Shown: piece after piece, positions 17,161 through 28,501 of the stretch
How the letters are laid out: each line of letters opens with the position of its first letter
Position numbering within the stretch: the stretch's first letter is position 1
Assembly (NCBI GenBank): GCA_017467105.1
Contig: JAFTSU010000006.1
Location: 1-64,000 of the forward strand
Length of the DNA: 64,000 nt
Source: Clostridia bacterium
Lineage (GTDB): Bacteria; Bacillota; Clostridia; Oscillospirales; CAG-272
Direction of reading: 5' to 3'
Made by a program: the position numbers and the translations under genes
Notes under the pieces: model-generated
What the model was told of the DNA's origin: nothing
The model's database searches: none
What the model saw: only the letters and a program-made list of their open reading frames with translations

Positions 17161-18072
17161 TTAAAACTTATCGGGATAAACTCCGCGGGATTTGAGATCG
17201 CGGAACGCGGCTACAACGGCTTCCTTATCCTCCTTGTAGGTGACTCCGTACCACTTATCCGTGTTATCAAGCACCTTGACGTCTGCCTTGCCCTCGGTTA
17301 TCAGCTCGGATACGACTGTGGGAAGGAAGAACTCGCACTTCTCGGGATTCTTCGGAAGATTTTCGTCGAGGAAACGGGGGAAACGCGCCTTGCACTCGCG
17401 AAGATATGAGGGAGTAAAGCCCCAAAGGTTCATGGAAACGAGAGTATCAGGGGCAAGGTCATAGTCCACGCCATCCTCAGTGTAGTAGATCTTATCACCG
17501 TTAACACCGATCTTAGTGCGCTCTACGATCTCGGTAAGCATACCGTTCTCGTCTGATTGACACACTCCGCGTGACACGGTACCCATCTCGGTAACAGTAT
17601 TCTTCACACGGTAGCCAACCATAGCGAAGTGATACTTAGTATCATCAGAGGTATTCTTCAGAAAATCGTAGATCTTAATAAAGGCGTTTGCGCCGTAATA
17701 GTCGTCTGCGTTAATAACTGCGAAGGGAGCGTCAACGGTGCCGAGACAGCATAGCAGCGCGTGCGCCGTGCCCCAAGGCTTACGTCTGCCATCGGGAACG
17801 GAGTATCCCTCCGGAAGCTTGTCAAGCTCCTGATAGACGTACTTTACGTTCAGTCCCTTGCCCTCAAGATGCGCGTCCATAACCTCGCGGAAATCACGCT
17901 CTATCTCCTTTTTTATAATAAAGGTAAAGTCGCGGAAGCCTGCTTTTACAGCATCAAAAATAGAATAGTCGATAATGATGTGTCCTTCATCATCCACCTT
18001 ATCTATCTGCTTAAGACCGCCGTAGCGGCTGCCCATTCCCGCAGCCATAATTACCAGCTCTGGATTTTTCAT
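17161..18072 (-). CDS. Sugar-phosphate nucleotidyltransferase-like protein
   Basis: It is predicted to join a nucleotide to a sugar phosphate. The 303 residues begin MKNPELVIMAAGMGSRYGGLKQ, a clear nucleotidyltransferase signature (G-x-G-S/T-R-x6-K). They also contain FAVINADDYYGANAF, where the metal-binding aspartates would lie, and the C-terminal YGVTYKEDKEAVVAAFRDL. The ATG at 18072 is chosen because GGAAAGGAATAT lies just upstream; a longer reading to 18153 has no ribosome site. The gene is monocistronic, facing away from upp. The family is widespread but the sugar is unknown, so no symbol is given. Confidence 0.8.
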   Translation of the reverse strand: MKNPELVIMAAGMGSRYGGLKQIDKVDDEGHIIIDYSIFDAVKAGFRDFTFIIKKEIERDFREVMDAHLEGKGLNVKYVYQELDKLPEGYSVPDGRRKPWGTAHALLCCLGTVDAPFAVINADDYYGANAFIKIYDFLKNTSDDTKYHFAMVGYRVKNTVTEMGTVSRGVCQSDENGMLTEIVERTKIGVNGDKIYYTEDGVDYDLAPDTLVSMNLWGFTPSYLRECKARFPRFLDENLPKNPEKCEFFLPTVVSELITEGKADVKVLDNTDKWYGVTYKEDKEAVVAAFRDLKSRGVYPDKF

Positions 18073-18286
18073 AATATATTCCTTTCCGCTGCCGTGACAG
18101 CTGACAAAACTTGTTCTTATTTTAATTATAGCTGAGAGCAGTCCTATTTTCAATAGAAAATATTAAAATGTTTTGTAAAATAGGGTGAAATTTGAGCTAT
18201 TTTGTTAAAAATAACAGAAATCAACCTTTTATGCGAAGCGCTCTACGGGGCATACTCTTCTTTTTGATAAAAATCGACTTTAGGAC

Positions 18287-18315
18287 TTGAAAAAACGAAC
18301 ATATTATTATATAAT
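18287..18315 (+). promoter_or_regulatory. Promoter of upp
   Basis: TTGAAA at 18287-18292 and TATAAT at 18310-18315 have a 17-base spacer, about 35 bases before the upp ATG. Confidence 0.65.
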
Positions 18316-18320
18316 TATAG

Positions 18321-18980
<660 letters not shown>

Positions 18981-19003
18981 GCTGATTTTTCGAATTTCTT
19001 CCG

Positions 19004-19963
19004 ATGCGTGAGCTGAAAATTGGTAAAAACGATGCGGGTCAGAGGCTGGATAAATTTATAACCAAAACTTTGGACCTGCCCATGAGTTTACTGTACAAAT
19101 CAATAAGACTTAAGAAGATCAAGGTCAACCGTAAACGCGCCGAGAACAATACTATGCTCGCGGAGGGAGATACGGTACAGTGCTTTCTGAGTGAGGAATT
19201 CTTCGATAAGAAGGTGACGAAAGCGACCTATGAGAACGTGACGCCAAGCCTCGATATAGTTTACGAGGATGAGAACATTATGCTCCTGAACAAGAGGCCC
19301 GGCGTATCCGTCCATGAAGACGAAAAGGGCTCGACCAATACGCTGTTAACTCACATTCAGGCGTATCTATACTCCAAAGGGGAATATAACCCCGATGATG
19401 AGCAGAGCTTTTCTCCCGCGCTTTGCAACCGCATTGACAGAAATACGGGCGGTATAGTGATCGCCGCGAAGAATGCCGAGGCGCTTCGCGTGATGAACGA
19501 GAAGATCAAGAGGCGAGAGATAGACAAAAGATATCTTGCCGCAGTTCACGGTATCCCAAAGCCTGAGAGCGCAACGGTCAAGGCGTATCTATTGAAGGAC
19601 GAGCGAGCTAATATGGTAAGGATATACGATAAAAATCCGCCAAGGGCAGCCAAGGAAATAATAACAAGGTATACCGTTATCGCCAAGGCGGGTGACACAG
19701 CGCTGCTTGAGGTAGAGCTGATAACCGGAAGGACTCATCAGATACGCGCCCACATGGCGCATCTCGGCCACCCGCTTGTCGGAGACGGAAAATACGGCGT
19801 TAACAAGGCGGATCGCACACGCGGATACAAGTATCAGGCGCTGTACTCGTACAGACTAAGATTTACCTTTGACAGAAGCGAGAAAACGGTTCTCGACTAT
19901 CTTGACGGCAAGGAATTCAAAATTCCGAAAAAGGATATCTACTTCACTAGTGATTTCTTCTGA
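19004..19963 (+). CDS. RluA-family 23S rRNA pseudouridine synthase
   Basis: This enzyme isomerises specific uridines in RNA. The 319 residues show an N-terminal S4 RNA-binding domain (about 1-70, RLDKFITKTLDL then KKIKVNRKRAENN), the catalytic aspartate in NRIDRNTGGIVIAAK (about residue 147) and the conserved TGRTHQIRAHMAHLGHPLVGD. The exact paralogue (RluC- or RluD-like) cannot be settled. The ATG at 19004 lacks an obvious ribosome site, though it follows upp closely and may be reached by readthrough. A terminator lies beyond the stop. Confidence 0.9.
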   Translation: MRELKIGKNDAGQRLDKFITKTLDLPMSLLYKSIRLKKIKVNRKRAENNTMLAEGDTVQCFLSEEFFDKKVTKATYENVTPSLDIVYEDENIMLLNKRPGVSVHEDEKGSTNTLLTHIQAYLYSKGEYNPDDEQSFSPALCNRIDRNTGGIVIAAKNAEALRVMNEKIKRREIDKRYLAAVHGIPKPESATVKAYLLKDERANMVRIYDKNPPRAAKEIITRYTVIAKAGDTALLEVELITGRTHQIRAHMAHLGHPLVGDGKYGVNKADRTRGYKYQALYSYRLRFTFDRSEKTVLDYLDGKEFKIPKKDIYFTSDFF

Positions 19964-20021
19964 CTTTTCGTCGAAATCGGCCTTCGGAACAATCATTACC
20001 TATGCATAACAGCTATAACAA

Positions 20022-20064
20022 AACCCGATTATGTAAACATTTGTATACATAATCGGGTTTTATT
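20022..20064. terminator. Bidirectional terminator
   Basis: AACCCGATTATGTA and TACATAATCGGGTT form a 14-bp stem, followed by TTATTTTTTT on the plus strand. It separates the RluA gene (+) from the beta-helix gene (-). Confidence 0.85.
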
Positions 20065-20077
20065 TTTTTAATATCGT

Positions 20078-22144
20078 TTACGATATGATGTTGTCTGTTA
20101 CTACAGTTTTGGATAAGCATCTATCGTCTAAGGCAAGCCCATCAAGAGAATCGGTTATGATATTATCCCGTACCGCGAGAGTTTTGGACGGTGGCTCTAA
20201 GGTAAAACCGTCTCCCTCCGAAAGCTCGAATGGCTCGACCAGAGTAAAGAGGCGCGAATCCGGATCGCAGAAGGCAACAGTAGACTCGCCGCCCTTTTTC
20301 CAGCGCAGAGTCCATCCCTTAAATCTATGGGAGAGCCGTCTGGGTATGGGGGGAGTAACGGGCAGACCGAACGCCTGCTCACGCCTATAGAAGCTCTTAT
20401 TTCCCACTACCGTTCCGACCTCTCCTGTGGGAGCTGAAACCTCTATTCCCACACCTGCGCCGGAAAGGGTGTTGCTATGCACCATAGATCCTACCGACAG
20501 TATAGACGTTTTGATAGCGGTAAATGTTTTATCGGGCGAGGTTCCTCTGGAATAAATGTGGTTATCACTTACCGTCACGTACGAGGAGTCAAAACATATG
20601 CCGTATCGTTCCTTGGGCGCAGAATAGACGGCAGTCATATCCATAGAGTTGCCGCTTATTATCACGCGCTCGCTCGGAAGATCCGAGTATTGACTCGTTC
20701 CGACGACCCTTATGCCGTTCGAATTCATATTAACGAAGATGTTGCCTTTGATGATGACCTGAGACGCGCCTGCGCCGACGGTAATCGCTGCTCTGCCGTA
20801 GGGTACGTTATCCTCGAAAACGTTATCCGCAACTATATGCTGAGCGGTACCAAGCCTCTCATACTCCGGGTCTCTGGAGCGGAGATTACCTATAGCGACG
20901 GGACCTGCGTTTCTGACGTAATTACCAGTGAATCTGACAAATCTGTTAGATCCCTCCCAGGCGCAGCCCCCCACGTCTCTGATACGGCATCCCGTAACCG
21001 TGGTGTTTTCACCAAGATCGTTATTGTTAAATGCGTTTCGGGCACAGTCCTCTACCGAACAGTTATCATACGTTAAGGAAATCTGATATCTTTCGGGCTC
21101 GCTTACCGAGGTTCTGTGATCACCTTTTGAGTAAAACGCCTCGCCGGACATTCCGCGCGCGTGGCAGTCCTCCACCCTCATTTTTGAAACGTTCGTTACC
21201 TGGAGCGCGGCTGTAAGTCTATAATAAAAGCCGTACACCTTAGTTGGCTCCACACCCCTGGTTTTGATACAGCCCTCATGGGCTCTTTCCTTAAAGGATG
21301 AGTTGCCTACCATCGTAAAGCCGCGCAAAAGAACGTTCTCGCAGCTCTCGACCTTGAAGCAATGCCCCGCTTTGATGTCAACGGTGTCGCCTGCATCACC
21401 TAAGGAGTAATCCAAAATAACAGACGCGGAGCTTTCACCGATTATAGAAATATTCCTGGCGCTTTTAATTCTCACCGAGTCGGTAAGATTATATCTGCCG
21501 CCCGGGAAATAAACGCCCTTCCCTTCACTTATAGCAGCAGAAACAGCGTTGTTTATCGCCGCTGAATCGCTATAAGACAGTGTACAGTCGGCACTGACCG
21601 TTGCCGTAGCGGAGAGCCGCACACCGTTTTTCTGAACGGAAACGACCTTGCATACCGTTTGAGCAGAGCAGACGAACACGGCTGTACAGCCGTAGGCAAG
21701 ATCCTCGAAATCACGTATGATAAGACGTCTGCCGTGATCGAGCGTGCATTCGCCGTTCCTTATCTCCACGTTGTCGGTCCAGCTTGTACCGAAATCTCGC
21801 GACCATCGTATAATCCCGGGAAGCTCAGGGCAGATATCAATTATGTAAACAACCTTATCGCCGTCAGAGCCGTCATAGCCTACAAGCTCCATCTCGTCGG
21901 TTATCGTAAATCGGCGCTTAGGCGGTCTGGGATTTATCGAAGAGACGTCGCGACGTACGTACAGCTGGGCGCCAACGACAGATGGGCAAGCGCCCGTAAG
22001 AAGCATCTCGTCTCCCACCCGAATATCGCCTGTATCTTCCGTTAAATACAGATCACAGCCAGCGTTAGAACGTACCCGTGTCGAAAAATCTGATGCTTTA
22101 GCACCGTAATCCCTCACGTTTATATAAGAGTTAGAATCGATCAT
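20078..22144 (-). CDS. Large pectate-lyase-superfamily beta-helix protein
   Basis: The 688-residue product begins MIDSNSYINVRDYGAKASD; V-x-DYGAK is the usual opening of the Pectate_lyase_3/tailspike superfamily. After an inserted domain (about 30-190) the motif resumes with AAINNAVSAAISEGKGVYFPGGRYNLTDSV, then at least ten coils of N-rich beta-helix (for example VIIKGNIFVNMNSNGIRV and VTVSDNHIYSRG) run to residue 580. There is no signal peptide. AAAGGAG sits 6 bases before the ATG at 22144 and 3 before one at 22147. It is separated from dut by about 120 bases on the same strand. It could be a glycan lyase/hydrolase or a structural helix; the catalytic residues are unclear. Confidence 0.7.
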   Translation of the reverse strand: MIDSNSYINVRDYGAKASDFSTRVRSNAGCDLYLTEDTGDIRVGDEMLLTGACPSVVGAQLYVRRDVSSINPRPPKRRFTITDEMELVGYDGSDGDKVVYIIDICPELPGIIRWSRDFGTSWTDNVEIRNGECTLDHGRRLIIRDFEDLAYGCTAVFVCSAQTVCKVVSVQKNGVRLSATATVSADCTLSYSDSAAINNAVSAAISEGKGVYFPGGRYNLTDSVRIKSARNISIIGESSASVILDYSLGDAGDTVDIKAGHCFKVESCENVLLRGFTMVGNSSFKERAHEGCIKTRGVEPTKVYGFYYRLTAALQVTNVSKMRVEDCHARGMSGEAFYSKGDHRTSVSEPERYQISLTYDNCSVEDCARNAFNNNDLGENTTVTGCRIRDVGGCAWEGSNRFVRFTGNYVRNAGPVAIGNLRSRDPEYERLGTAQHIVADNVFEDNVPYGRAAITVGAGASQVIIKGNIFVNMNSNGIRVVGTSQYSDLPSERVIISGNSMDMTAVYSAPKERYGICFDSSYVTVSDNHIYSRGTSPDKTFTAIKTSILSVGSMVHSNTLSGAGVGIEVSAPTGEVGTVVGNKSFYRREQAFGLPVTPPIPRRLSHRFKGWTLRWKKGGESTVAFCDPDSRLFTLVEPFELSEGDGFTLEPPSKTLAVRDNIITDSLDGLALDDRCLSKTVVTDNIIS

Positions 22145-22261
22145 CATAAGCTCCTTTAGTGTATCGAGCATAATAGTCTGTTGGCTATACGCTTTAAAAA
22201 AGCACGAAAGCACCGACCTCTTTTGAAAAGTGCAGAAGACCTAAAAGGATCTGTAGCTAAA

Positions 22262-22696
22262 TTACTTCGTTCCGGTAGAGCCGAATCCGCCCGAGCCTCT
22301 TGTGGTGTCGGAAAGCTCATCCGAAACGGTAAAATCTGCCTTAAGGAACGGTACTATAGCGAGCTGCGCTACTCTTTCCCCCTCTTCTACCGTTGTTGGT
22401 GAGTCTGTATGGTTATGCAGTGCTACCATTATCTCTCCTCTGTAGTCGGAGTCGATAACACCAACCTTGTTTGCCGGAGCGAGTCCCCTTTTGGTTGCAA
22501 GACCGCTTCTGGCAAATATAAGTCCTACGTAGCCGTTGGGAATCTCCATAGCGATGCCCGTATGAATAACGGACGTTGCGTGGGGCTCTACCGTAACTGA
22601 GCTGCCGCTGTTATAGAGGTCTGCTCCGGCCGAGTATTCCGTGCCGTAGGTTGGCAGAGTGGCATTCTGTGTGAGCTTTTTTATCTTTACGTTCAT
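22262..22696 (-). CDS. dut: Deoxyuridine 5'-triphosphate nucleotidohydrolase (dUTPase)
   Basis: It hydrolyses dUTP to dUMP, limiting uracil in DNA and feeding thymidylate synthesis. All five trimeric-dUTPase motifs are visible in 144 residues: AGADLYN, ARSGLATKRGL, GVIDSDYRGEIMVAL (catalytic Asp), EEGERVAQLAIVP and the C-terminal RGSGGFGSTG flap. Its ATG overlaps the nrdG stop by 4 bases (ATGA). It is the last gene of uvrB-uvrA-nrdG-dut, grouping DNA repair with nucleotide-pool control. Confidence 0.95.
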   Translation of the reverse strand: MNVKIKKLTQNATLPTYGTEYSAGADLYNSGSSVTVEPHATSVIHTGIAMEIPNGYVGLIFARSGLATKRGLAPANKVGVIDSDYRGEIMVALHNHTDSPTTVEEGERVAQLAIVPFLKADFTVSDELSDTTRGSGGFGSTGTK

Positions 22697-23259
22697 TTTT
22701 GCTTCTCCGTTTTGTATTCCTTATCCTCTGACATTCCGTGCCACAGGACTATGCTTCCGTTTTCCAGAGTCCTTCTCATATCAATAATACGCTGATTCGA
22801 GGAGCCGCGAAAGCGAAGTCCGAGCCTGTGATGTTCCTCTAAAAATCTGCCGTCAACAAGTATATCAACGTATGAGAGAAGCTCCCGTGTTACCTCGATA
22901 CACTTAGGATGGCTACCCACCTCGCCTATCAGCTCCTCGTAGAGATTTCCGGTATAGAGCCAAATCGTCTTGTCTGGATATCTGCTTTTAAGCTCGCGTA
23001 AAAGAGGTAAAATTTCCCTCTGATTCTCCGGCTCCATAGGCTCGCCGCCAAGAATTGTCACGCCTCTGACGGAGGGGTTTTCCAGAGTTTCGAAGATCTC
23101 CTCCGCAACGGATGAGGTAAAGGATTCGCCGTAGTCGAAGGACCAGGTCTCCTTCTGAAAGCACCCGGGACAGCGGTTTCTGCATCCGCTGACGAAGAGG
23201 GTGGTTCTGACGCCCTCACCGTTTGCAATATCGTATTTTTTAAGCGCCCCGTAATGCAT
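22693..23259 (-). CDS. nrdG: Anaerobic ribonucleotide reductase activating enzyme-like radical SAM protein
   Basis: NrdG generates the glycyl radical on class III reductase NrdD using S-adenosylmethionine and a 4Fe-4S cluster. The 188 residues contain the radical-SAM CRNRCPGC motif (Cx3Cx2C, about 31-38), the GGEPMEP SAM-binding motif and DILVDGRFLEE near the C-terminus, all NrdG-like. The gene overlaps uvrA by one base upstream and dut by four downstream. No nrdD is present in the window, so its partner must be encoded elsewhere. The assignment to NrdG rather than another activase rests on length and motifs. Confidence 0.88.
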   Translation of the reverse strand: MHYGALKKYDIANGEGVRTTLFVSGCRNRCPGCFQKETWSFDYGESFTSSVAEEIFETLENPSVRGVTILGGEPMEPENQREILPLLRELKSRYPDKTIWLYTGNLYEELIGEVGSHPKCIEVTRELLSYVDILVDGRFLEEHHRLGLRFRGSSNQRIIDMRRTLENGSIVLWHGMSEDKEYKTEKQK

Positions 23260-26090
23260 TATTCTTTACCTAGCTTTCCGCGTAAGAAGGCACCCGTGTA
23301 CGATTTTTCGCACTCTGCGACCTCCTCAGGCGTGCCTGTAACGACAACGGTACCGCCGCCATCACCGCCCTCGGGACCAAGATCTATAATATGGTCAGCA
23401 GTCTTTATAAGGTCAAGATTATGCTCAATTACTACGACGGTGTTACCGCCGTCAACCAAACGCTGCAGAATTGAAATTAGCTTGGATACGTCCTCGGTGT
23501 GAAGTCCCGTAGTAGGCTCGTCGAGAATATATATAGTCTTTCCCGTTGAGCGCTTGGACAGCTCTGTGGCAAGCTTGACTCTCTGCGCCTCTCCTCCCGA
23601 GAGAGTGGTTGAGGACTGACCGATCTTGATATATCCAAGACCTACGTCAAAGAGCGTCTGCAGCTTGCGCTGAAGTGAGGGGAGACCGTCGAAGAAGGTT
23701 ATTCCCTCCTCCACAGACATTTCAAGAACGTCGTATATGCTCTTGCCCTTGAACTTGACGTCAAGGGTATCTCTGTTATATCTTTTTCCCTTACATACGT
23801 CACACTTTACGTACACGTCGGGAAGGAAATTCATCTCTATACACTTTACTCCGTCGCCCTCACACGCCTCGCATCTGCCGCCGCGAACGTTGAAGGAAAA
23901 TCTACCTGCGCCGTAGCCCTTTGCCTTGGCGTCACGGGTGGATGCGAAGAGATTTCGTATATCCGTAAAGAGTCCCGTATAGGTGGCAGGGTTTGATCTG
24001 GGGGTTCTGCCTATCGGGCTCTGATCAATCGATATGACCTTATCCAGATGCTCAAGTCCAAGGATCTTCTCCACCTTTCCGGGATAGGTGATGGCGCGGT
24101 TCAGGTCTCTTGCGAGAGTTCTGTAAAGTATAGAGTTTATGAGAGAGGACTTTCCGCTACCCGACACTCCCGTAACTGCCGTAAAAGTACCAAGGGGAAT
24201 ATCCACGTTTATATTCTTCAAATTGTTTTCTTTCGCGCCGACGATCTGCAGTCTCTCTCCGTTTCCTGCCCTGCGTGACGCAGGCACCTCGATGCTGCGT
24301 CTGCCCGAAAGATAGGCACCCGTGATGGATTTTTCGCACCTTGCGACCTCATCGGGAGTGCCCGTGGCAACTATCTCTCCGCCGTGAATTCCCGCTCCCG
24401 GACCTACGTCAACTATGAAGTCCGCAGAGCGCATGGTATCCTCGTCGTGCTCTACGACTATAACGCTGTTTCCAAGGTCGCGCAGATTCAAAAGAGTGTT
24501 GACAAGCTTGCCGTTATCGCGCTGATGGAGACCTATGGACGGCTCATCGAGTATATAAAGCACTCCGGTCAGCGCGGAGCCGATCTGTGTGGCAAGACGG
24601 ATACGCTGAGCCTCTCCGCCGGAAAGAGTACCTGCCGTACGGGAAAGAGAGAGGTAGCCAAGACCTACTCTAATGAGGAAGCCAAGTCTTGCCTTGATCT
24701 CCTTGAGTATCTCCCGCGCTATAATCATTTCCGTTTCCGAAAGAGAAAGAGCATCAACAAAATCATACATTTTCTCAACGGAGAGTCGGCAGATCTCGTC
24801 AATATTTAGTCCGCCAACCGTTACACCGAGGACCATATCCGAAAGTCTTCTGCCCTTACATCTCGGGCAATCAACCTCCTCCACAAAGTCCTGATAATAA
24901 TCTCCGCCGAACATCTTCATACGCTTCTCTATAATATGAACGATGCCGTCAAAGGTAGCGTTCTGCTCCCTGCCCGAGCCGCCAAAATAGCGTGTAACGT
25001 TGTAACGGGCAGAGCCTGTGCCGTTCATCAGAACACGCATAGCCTCCTCCGAAAACTCTGATACGGGTGTGTCGAGAGTAAAGCCGTACTTTTCTCCAAC
25101 CGCGGCAACCAGAGGTCCGGTCCAGGAGTCCTCCGTCATAGTCTTGAAGCCGTTTACCGCAATCGCTCCGTCGCGCAGCGAGAGAGAGGGGTCGGGTATC
25201 AGCTTTTTCTCGGAGATGCGCTGCATATTTCCGATGCCCGCGCACTCGGGGCAGGCACCAATAGGATTGTTGAAGGAGAACATTCTCGGCTCAAGCTCAG
25301 GGAAGCTGATGCCATGCTCCTCGCAGGCGTACTTCTCTGAAAACTCAAGCTCCTCGCCGTCGGTGCGGTCAGGATTAAGAGTTAATATGTTCACTCTGCC
25401 CTCAGACGCGCGAAGAGCGCTCTCCACTGAGTCTGAAAGTCTGGAGCGTATATCATCCTTAATAACAAGACGGTCAACGACTATATCTATATTATGCTTA
25501 AGATTTTTGTCAAGCTTTACGTCCTCTGAGAGATCATACATATTGCCGTCAACTCTCACTCTGGCGTATCCGGATCTTCGCGCGTCGGCAAAGACCTTAT
25601 CGTGCATTCCCTTTTGCGCTCTGACGACCGGTGACAAAACCATAAATCTGGTTCCATCCGGAAGAGACATGATACGATCGACCATCTGATCCACGGTCTG
25701 CTGCTTGATCTCCTTACCGCAAACGGGACAGTGAGGAACGCCGATCCTTGCGTAAAGAAGCCTCAGATAATCGTATATTTCCGTTACCGTTCCGACCGTG
25801 GAACGAGGATTCTTGGACGTCGTCTTCTGGTCTATGGATATAGACGGAGACAGTCCCTCTATAAGATCGACCTCCGGCTTATCCATCTGACCTATAAACA
25901 TTCTGGCGTAGGAGGAGAGGCTCTCAACAAATCTGCGATGCCCCTCTGCGTAGAGAGTATCGAAGGCGAGAGAGGACTTGCCGCTACCGGACAGACCCGT
26001 CAAAACCACAAGCTTGTCCCGTGGGATAGTAACGTCTATATTCTTTAAATTATTAACTTTTGCGCCCTTAATGACAATCTTTCTTGACAT
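23259..26090 (-). CDS. uvrA: Excinuclease ABC subunit A
   Basis: This is the damage-sensing ATPase of nucleotide excision repair. The 943 residues hold two ABC modules: Walker [10 protein letters not shown] (about 32-40) and GVSGSGKSS (about 638), with signatures [14 protein letters not shown] and [14 protein letters not shown]. The zinc fingers appear as CPVC/CPEC in the first half and CEACEGDG with [10 protein letters not shown] in the second. The start [18 protein letters not shown] is the family's normal N-terminus. It lies 18 bases after uvrB and overlaps nrdG. No LexA-type box was recognised upstream of the operon. Confidence 0.97.
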   Translation of the reverse strand: MSRKIVIKGAKVNNLKNIDVTIPRDKLVVLTGLSGSGKSSLAFDTLYAEGHRRFVESLSSYARMFIGQMDKPEVDLIEGLSPSISIDQKTTSKNPRSTVGTVTEIYDYLRLLYARIGVPHCPVCGKEIKQQTVDQMVDRIMSLPDGTRFMVLSPVVRAQKGMHDKVFADARRSGYARVRVDGNMYDLSEDVKLDKNLKHNIDIVVDRLVIKDDIRSRLSDSVESALRASEGRVNILTLNPDRTDGEELEFSEKYACEEHGISFPELEPRMFSFNNPIGACPECAGIGNMQRISEKKLIPDPSLSLRDGAIAVNGFKTMTEDSWTGPLVAAVGEKYGFTLDTPVSEFSEEAMRVLMNGTGSARYNVTRYFGGSGREQNATFDGIVHIIEKRMKMFGGDYYQDFVEEVDCPRCKGRRLSDMVLGVTVGGLNIDEICRLSVEKMYDFVDALSLSETEMIIAREILKEIKARLGFLIRVGLGYLSLSRTAGTLSGGEAQRIRLATQIGSALTGVLYILDEPSIGLHQRDNGKLVNTLLNLRDLGNSVIVVEHDEDTMRSADFIVDVGPGAGIHGGEIVATGTPDEVARCEKSITGAYLSGRRSIEVPASRRAGNGERLQIVGAKENNLKNINVDIPLGTFTAVTGVSGSGKSSLINSILYRTLARDLNRAITYPGKVEKILGLEHLDKVISIDQSPIGRTPRSNPATYTGLFTDIRNLFASTRDAKAKGYGAGRFSFNVRGGRCEACEGDGVKCIEMNFLPDVYVKCDVCKGKRYNRDTLDVKFKGKSIYDVLEMSVEEGITFFDGLPSLQRKLQTLFDVGLGYIKIGQSSTTLSGGEAQRVKLATELSKRSTGKTIYILDEPTTGLHTEDVSKLISILQRLVDGGNTVVVIEHNLDLIKTADHIIDLGPEGGDGGGTVVVTGTPEEVAECEKSYTGAFLRGKLGKE

Positions 26091-26108
26091 TTTTGCACTA
26101 TTTTCCTT

Positions 26109-28064
26109 TTATTTACCGTTTTTTAATTCTTTGATTCTGTCACGGATATAAGCAGCCTTCTCGAACTCGAGCGTACGGGCAGCCTCACGCATCTCCGCGG
26201 TCAGCTTCTCTATCATCCGCTCTCTCTCAAGTCTTGACAGCTTAGTCTTTTTCTCCGGCTCGGCGCGCTTTCCAATCTCGATGATCTCGGAAACCTGCTT
26301 TCTGACGCTCTCCGGAGTAATTCCGTGCTGCTCGTTATATCTCTTCTGTATTTCACGGCGGCGATTGGTCTCATCTATCGCGCCGCGCATAGATCCCGTC
26401 ACCGTGTCGGCGTACATTATTACCCGTCCGTTTACGTTTCGCGCGGCTCTGCCTATAGTCTGTATAAGCGATGTCTCGCTACGGAGGAAGCCCTCCTTAT
26501 CCGCGTCTAATATCGCGACCAGGGATACCTCGGGAATATCAAGTCCCTCACGCAGCAGATTTATTCCAACGAGGACGTCGAATTCGCCGAGACGAAGATC
26601 TCTGATGATCTCCATTCTCTCCATAGTTTCCACCTGGTGATGAATATACTTTACCTTGATAGAATGAGTAGAGAGATATTCGGTAAGATCCTCTGCCATA
26701 TTCTTGGTCATAGTAGTGACAAGCACCTTCTCTCCCCTGGCGGTGACCGCCCTTATTTCTCCGATAAGGTCGTCTACCTGTCCTTCAATTGGGCGTACGC
26801 TTATCTCCGGGTCGATAAGGCCCGTAGGTCTGATCAGCTGTTCTACCGTCGAGGAGCTTTCCTCTGCCTCGTATCCGCCGGGTGTGGCGCTGACGAAAAC
26901 CACCTGCCTAATCTTCTCCTCGAACTCCTCAAAGAAAAGAGGGCGGTTATCAAAGGCGGAAGGCAGACGGAAGCCGTATTCAATAAGATTTTTCTTTCTG
27001 GCATAGTCACCGCCGGACATTCCGCGCACCTGGGGGAGTGTCACGTGTGACTCGTCTATAAACATAATAAAATCGTCGGGCATATAATCGAGAAGAGTAT
27101 ACGGGGTGGAGCCTTTTGGTCTGCCCGATAGAATTCTGGAATAGTTCTCTACACCCGAGCAGAAGCCGACCTCGCGGAGCATCTCCAGATCGTACTTAGT
27201 CCTCTCCTCTATTCGCTGAGCTTCAATGAGCTTATTCTGCGAGCGGAAAAACTCAGAGCGCTCTATCATCTCCTCCTCTATCTCAAGGAGCGCCGCTTCC
27301 CTCTTCTCATCCGATACTGCGTAGTGAGTAGCCGGAAAAATACAAACGTATGAAAGATGCTCTATGATCTCGCCGGTAAGAGGATTGACTCTGGAGATAC
27401 GGTCCACCTCGTCGCCAAAAAACTCTACTCTGAAAGCGCTGTCACGCTTGGACGCGGGGAAGATCTCCACAACGTCTCCGCGGACACGAAATTTATTACG
27501 GACGAAGTTCAGATCGTTTCTCTCGTAGCTGATGGATACGAGTCTGCGGATAAGCTCGTCTCGGCTCATCTGCTGCCCCGGTCTGATACCGATAAGAAGA
27601 TCGTTATATTCGTTAGGGTCACCCAGAGAATAAATACAGGATACTGACGCGACGATGATGACGTCACGTCTCTCGAAGAGTGAGGAGGTAGCGCTGTGAC
27701 GGAGCATATCTATCTCGTCGTTGATCATTGCGTCCTTCTCTATATACATATCCTTACCGGGAATATAAGCCTCCGGCTGATAATAGTCATAGTAGGATAC
27801 GAAGTATTCAACCGCGTTATCAGGGAAAAACTGTCGGAACTCTGTACAGAGCTGAGCCGCAAGAGTCTTGTTATGCGCCAATACGAGCGTGGGGCGGTTG
27901 AGATTAGCTATGACGTTAGCCATAGTAAAGGTCTTACCCGAGCCGGTAACGCCGAGAAGAGTCTGCGCTCTCTCGCCTGCAAGTATGCCCTCAGTAAGCG
28001 CACGTATAGCCTCGGGCTGATCTCCCGTAGGCTTGTATTCACTTTTTAATATGAATTTATCCAT
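26109..28064 (-). CDS. uvrB: Excinuclease ABC subunit B
   Basis: UvrB verifies lesions and positions the UvrC nuclease. The 651 residues include Walker A GVTGSGKT (about 39-46), the damage-probing hairpin [10 protein letters not shown], the DESHVTLPQ helicase motif, [18 protein letters not shown] and a C-terminal UVR domain ([21 protein letters not shown]). The ATG at 28064 is chosen because GAAGGGAG lies 8 bases upstream; an earlier ATG at 28082 overlaps that site. It is the first gene of the uvrB-uvrA-nrdG-dut operon. Confidence 0.97.
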   Translation of the reverse strand: MDKFILKSEYKPTGDQPEAIRALTEGILAGERAQTLLGVTGSGKTFTMANVIANLNRPTLVLAHNKTLAAQLCTEFRQFFPDNAVEYFVSYYDYYQPEAYIPGKDMYIEKDAMINDEIDMLRHSATSSLFERRDVIIVASVSCIYSLGDPNEYNDLLIGIRPGQQMSRDELIRRLVSISYERNDLNFVRNKFRVRGDVVEIFPASKRDSAFRVEFFGDEVDRISRVNPLTGEIIEHLSYVCIFPATHYAVSDEKREAALLEIEEEMIERSEFFRSQNKLIEAQRIEERTKYDLEMLREVGFCSGVENYSRILSGRPKGSTPYTLLDYMPDDFIMFIDESHVTLPQVRGMSGGDYARKKNLIEYGFRLPSAFDNRPLFFEEFEEKIRQVVFVSATPGGYEAEESSSTVEQLIRPTGLIDPEISVRPIEGQVDDLIGEIRAVTARGEKVLVTTMTKNMAEDLTEYLSTHSIKVKYIHHQVETMERMEIIRDLRLGEFDVLVGINLLREGLDIPEVSLVAILDADKEGFLRSETSLIQTIGRAARNVNGRVIMYADTVTGSMRGAIDETNRRREIQKRYNEQHGITPESVRKQVSEIIEIGKRAEPEKKTKLSRLERERMIEKLTAEMREAARTLEFEKAAYIRDRIKELKNGK

Positions 28065-28107
28065 AAAATGCGCTCCCTTCATATTTACCGACCTATCTAC
28101 CCATTAT

Positions 28108-28136
28108 ATTTTACCATAAAATATTTTTAATGTAAA
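28108..28136 (-). promoter_or_regulatory. Promoter of the uvrBA-nrdG-dut operon
   Basis: On the minus strand TTTACA (28136-28131) and TAAAAT (28113-28108) are separated by 17 bases; a second TATAAT overlaps just downstream. No SOS operator could be recognised. Confidence 0.6.
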
Positions 28137-28501
28137 GCACAAAACAAATATTTTATCATTTTGTATTTTTCTCAAAGTTTAAATAGCGGTGATGTGCTTT
28201 TAGATTAAAACAATCTCACGCTATCCGGCATCCGAGCGAAGAATGTCGAGCAAGTATATTAAAGCGTCACTCTCCTGTACGCCTGCAGTAAACAGATCGA
28301 AGTGTTCGCTGTACTTTCTTAAAATTCAAAAGCAAAAAGCTTGAATGGAATTTGGCTCCCATTCAAGCTTTTTGCTATAATATGTATACTTTTATTTGCT
28401 TTTTGATCATTATTTACAAATACTTCGAGTTGTTTTTGTCAAAGAGCAAATCCTAATTTCAAAGCATTTTCGAGCATAATCGCGTCTTCTGAGATGAGCC
28501 T
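28137..28501. other. Gene-free spacer between uvrB and the oxidoreductase gene
   Basis: Apart from the hairpin at 28331-28376, nothing gene-like was found on either strand. About 28200-28320 is AT-rich and without repeats that I could see. Confidence 0.5.
28331..28376 (-). terminator. Long hairpin terminator downstream of the Gfo/Idh/MocA gene
   Basis: AGCAAAAAGCTTGAATGG pairs with its complement across a 10-base loop, an 18-bp perfect stem containing internal A/T runs. It lies 126 bases beyond the oxidoreductase stop on the minus strand. Confidence 0.65.
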
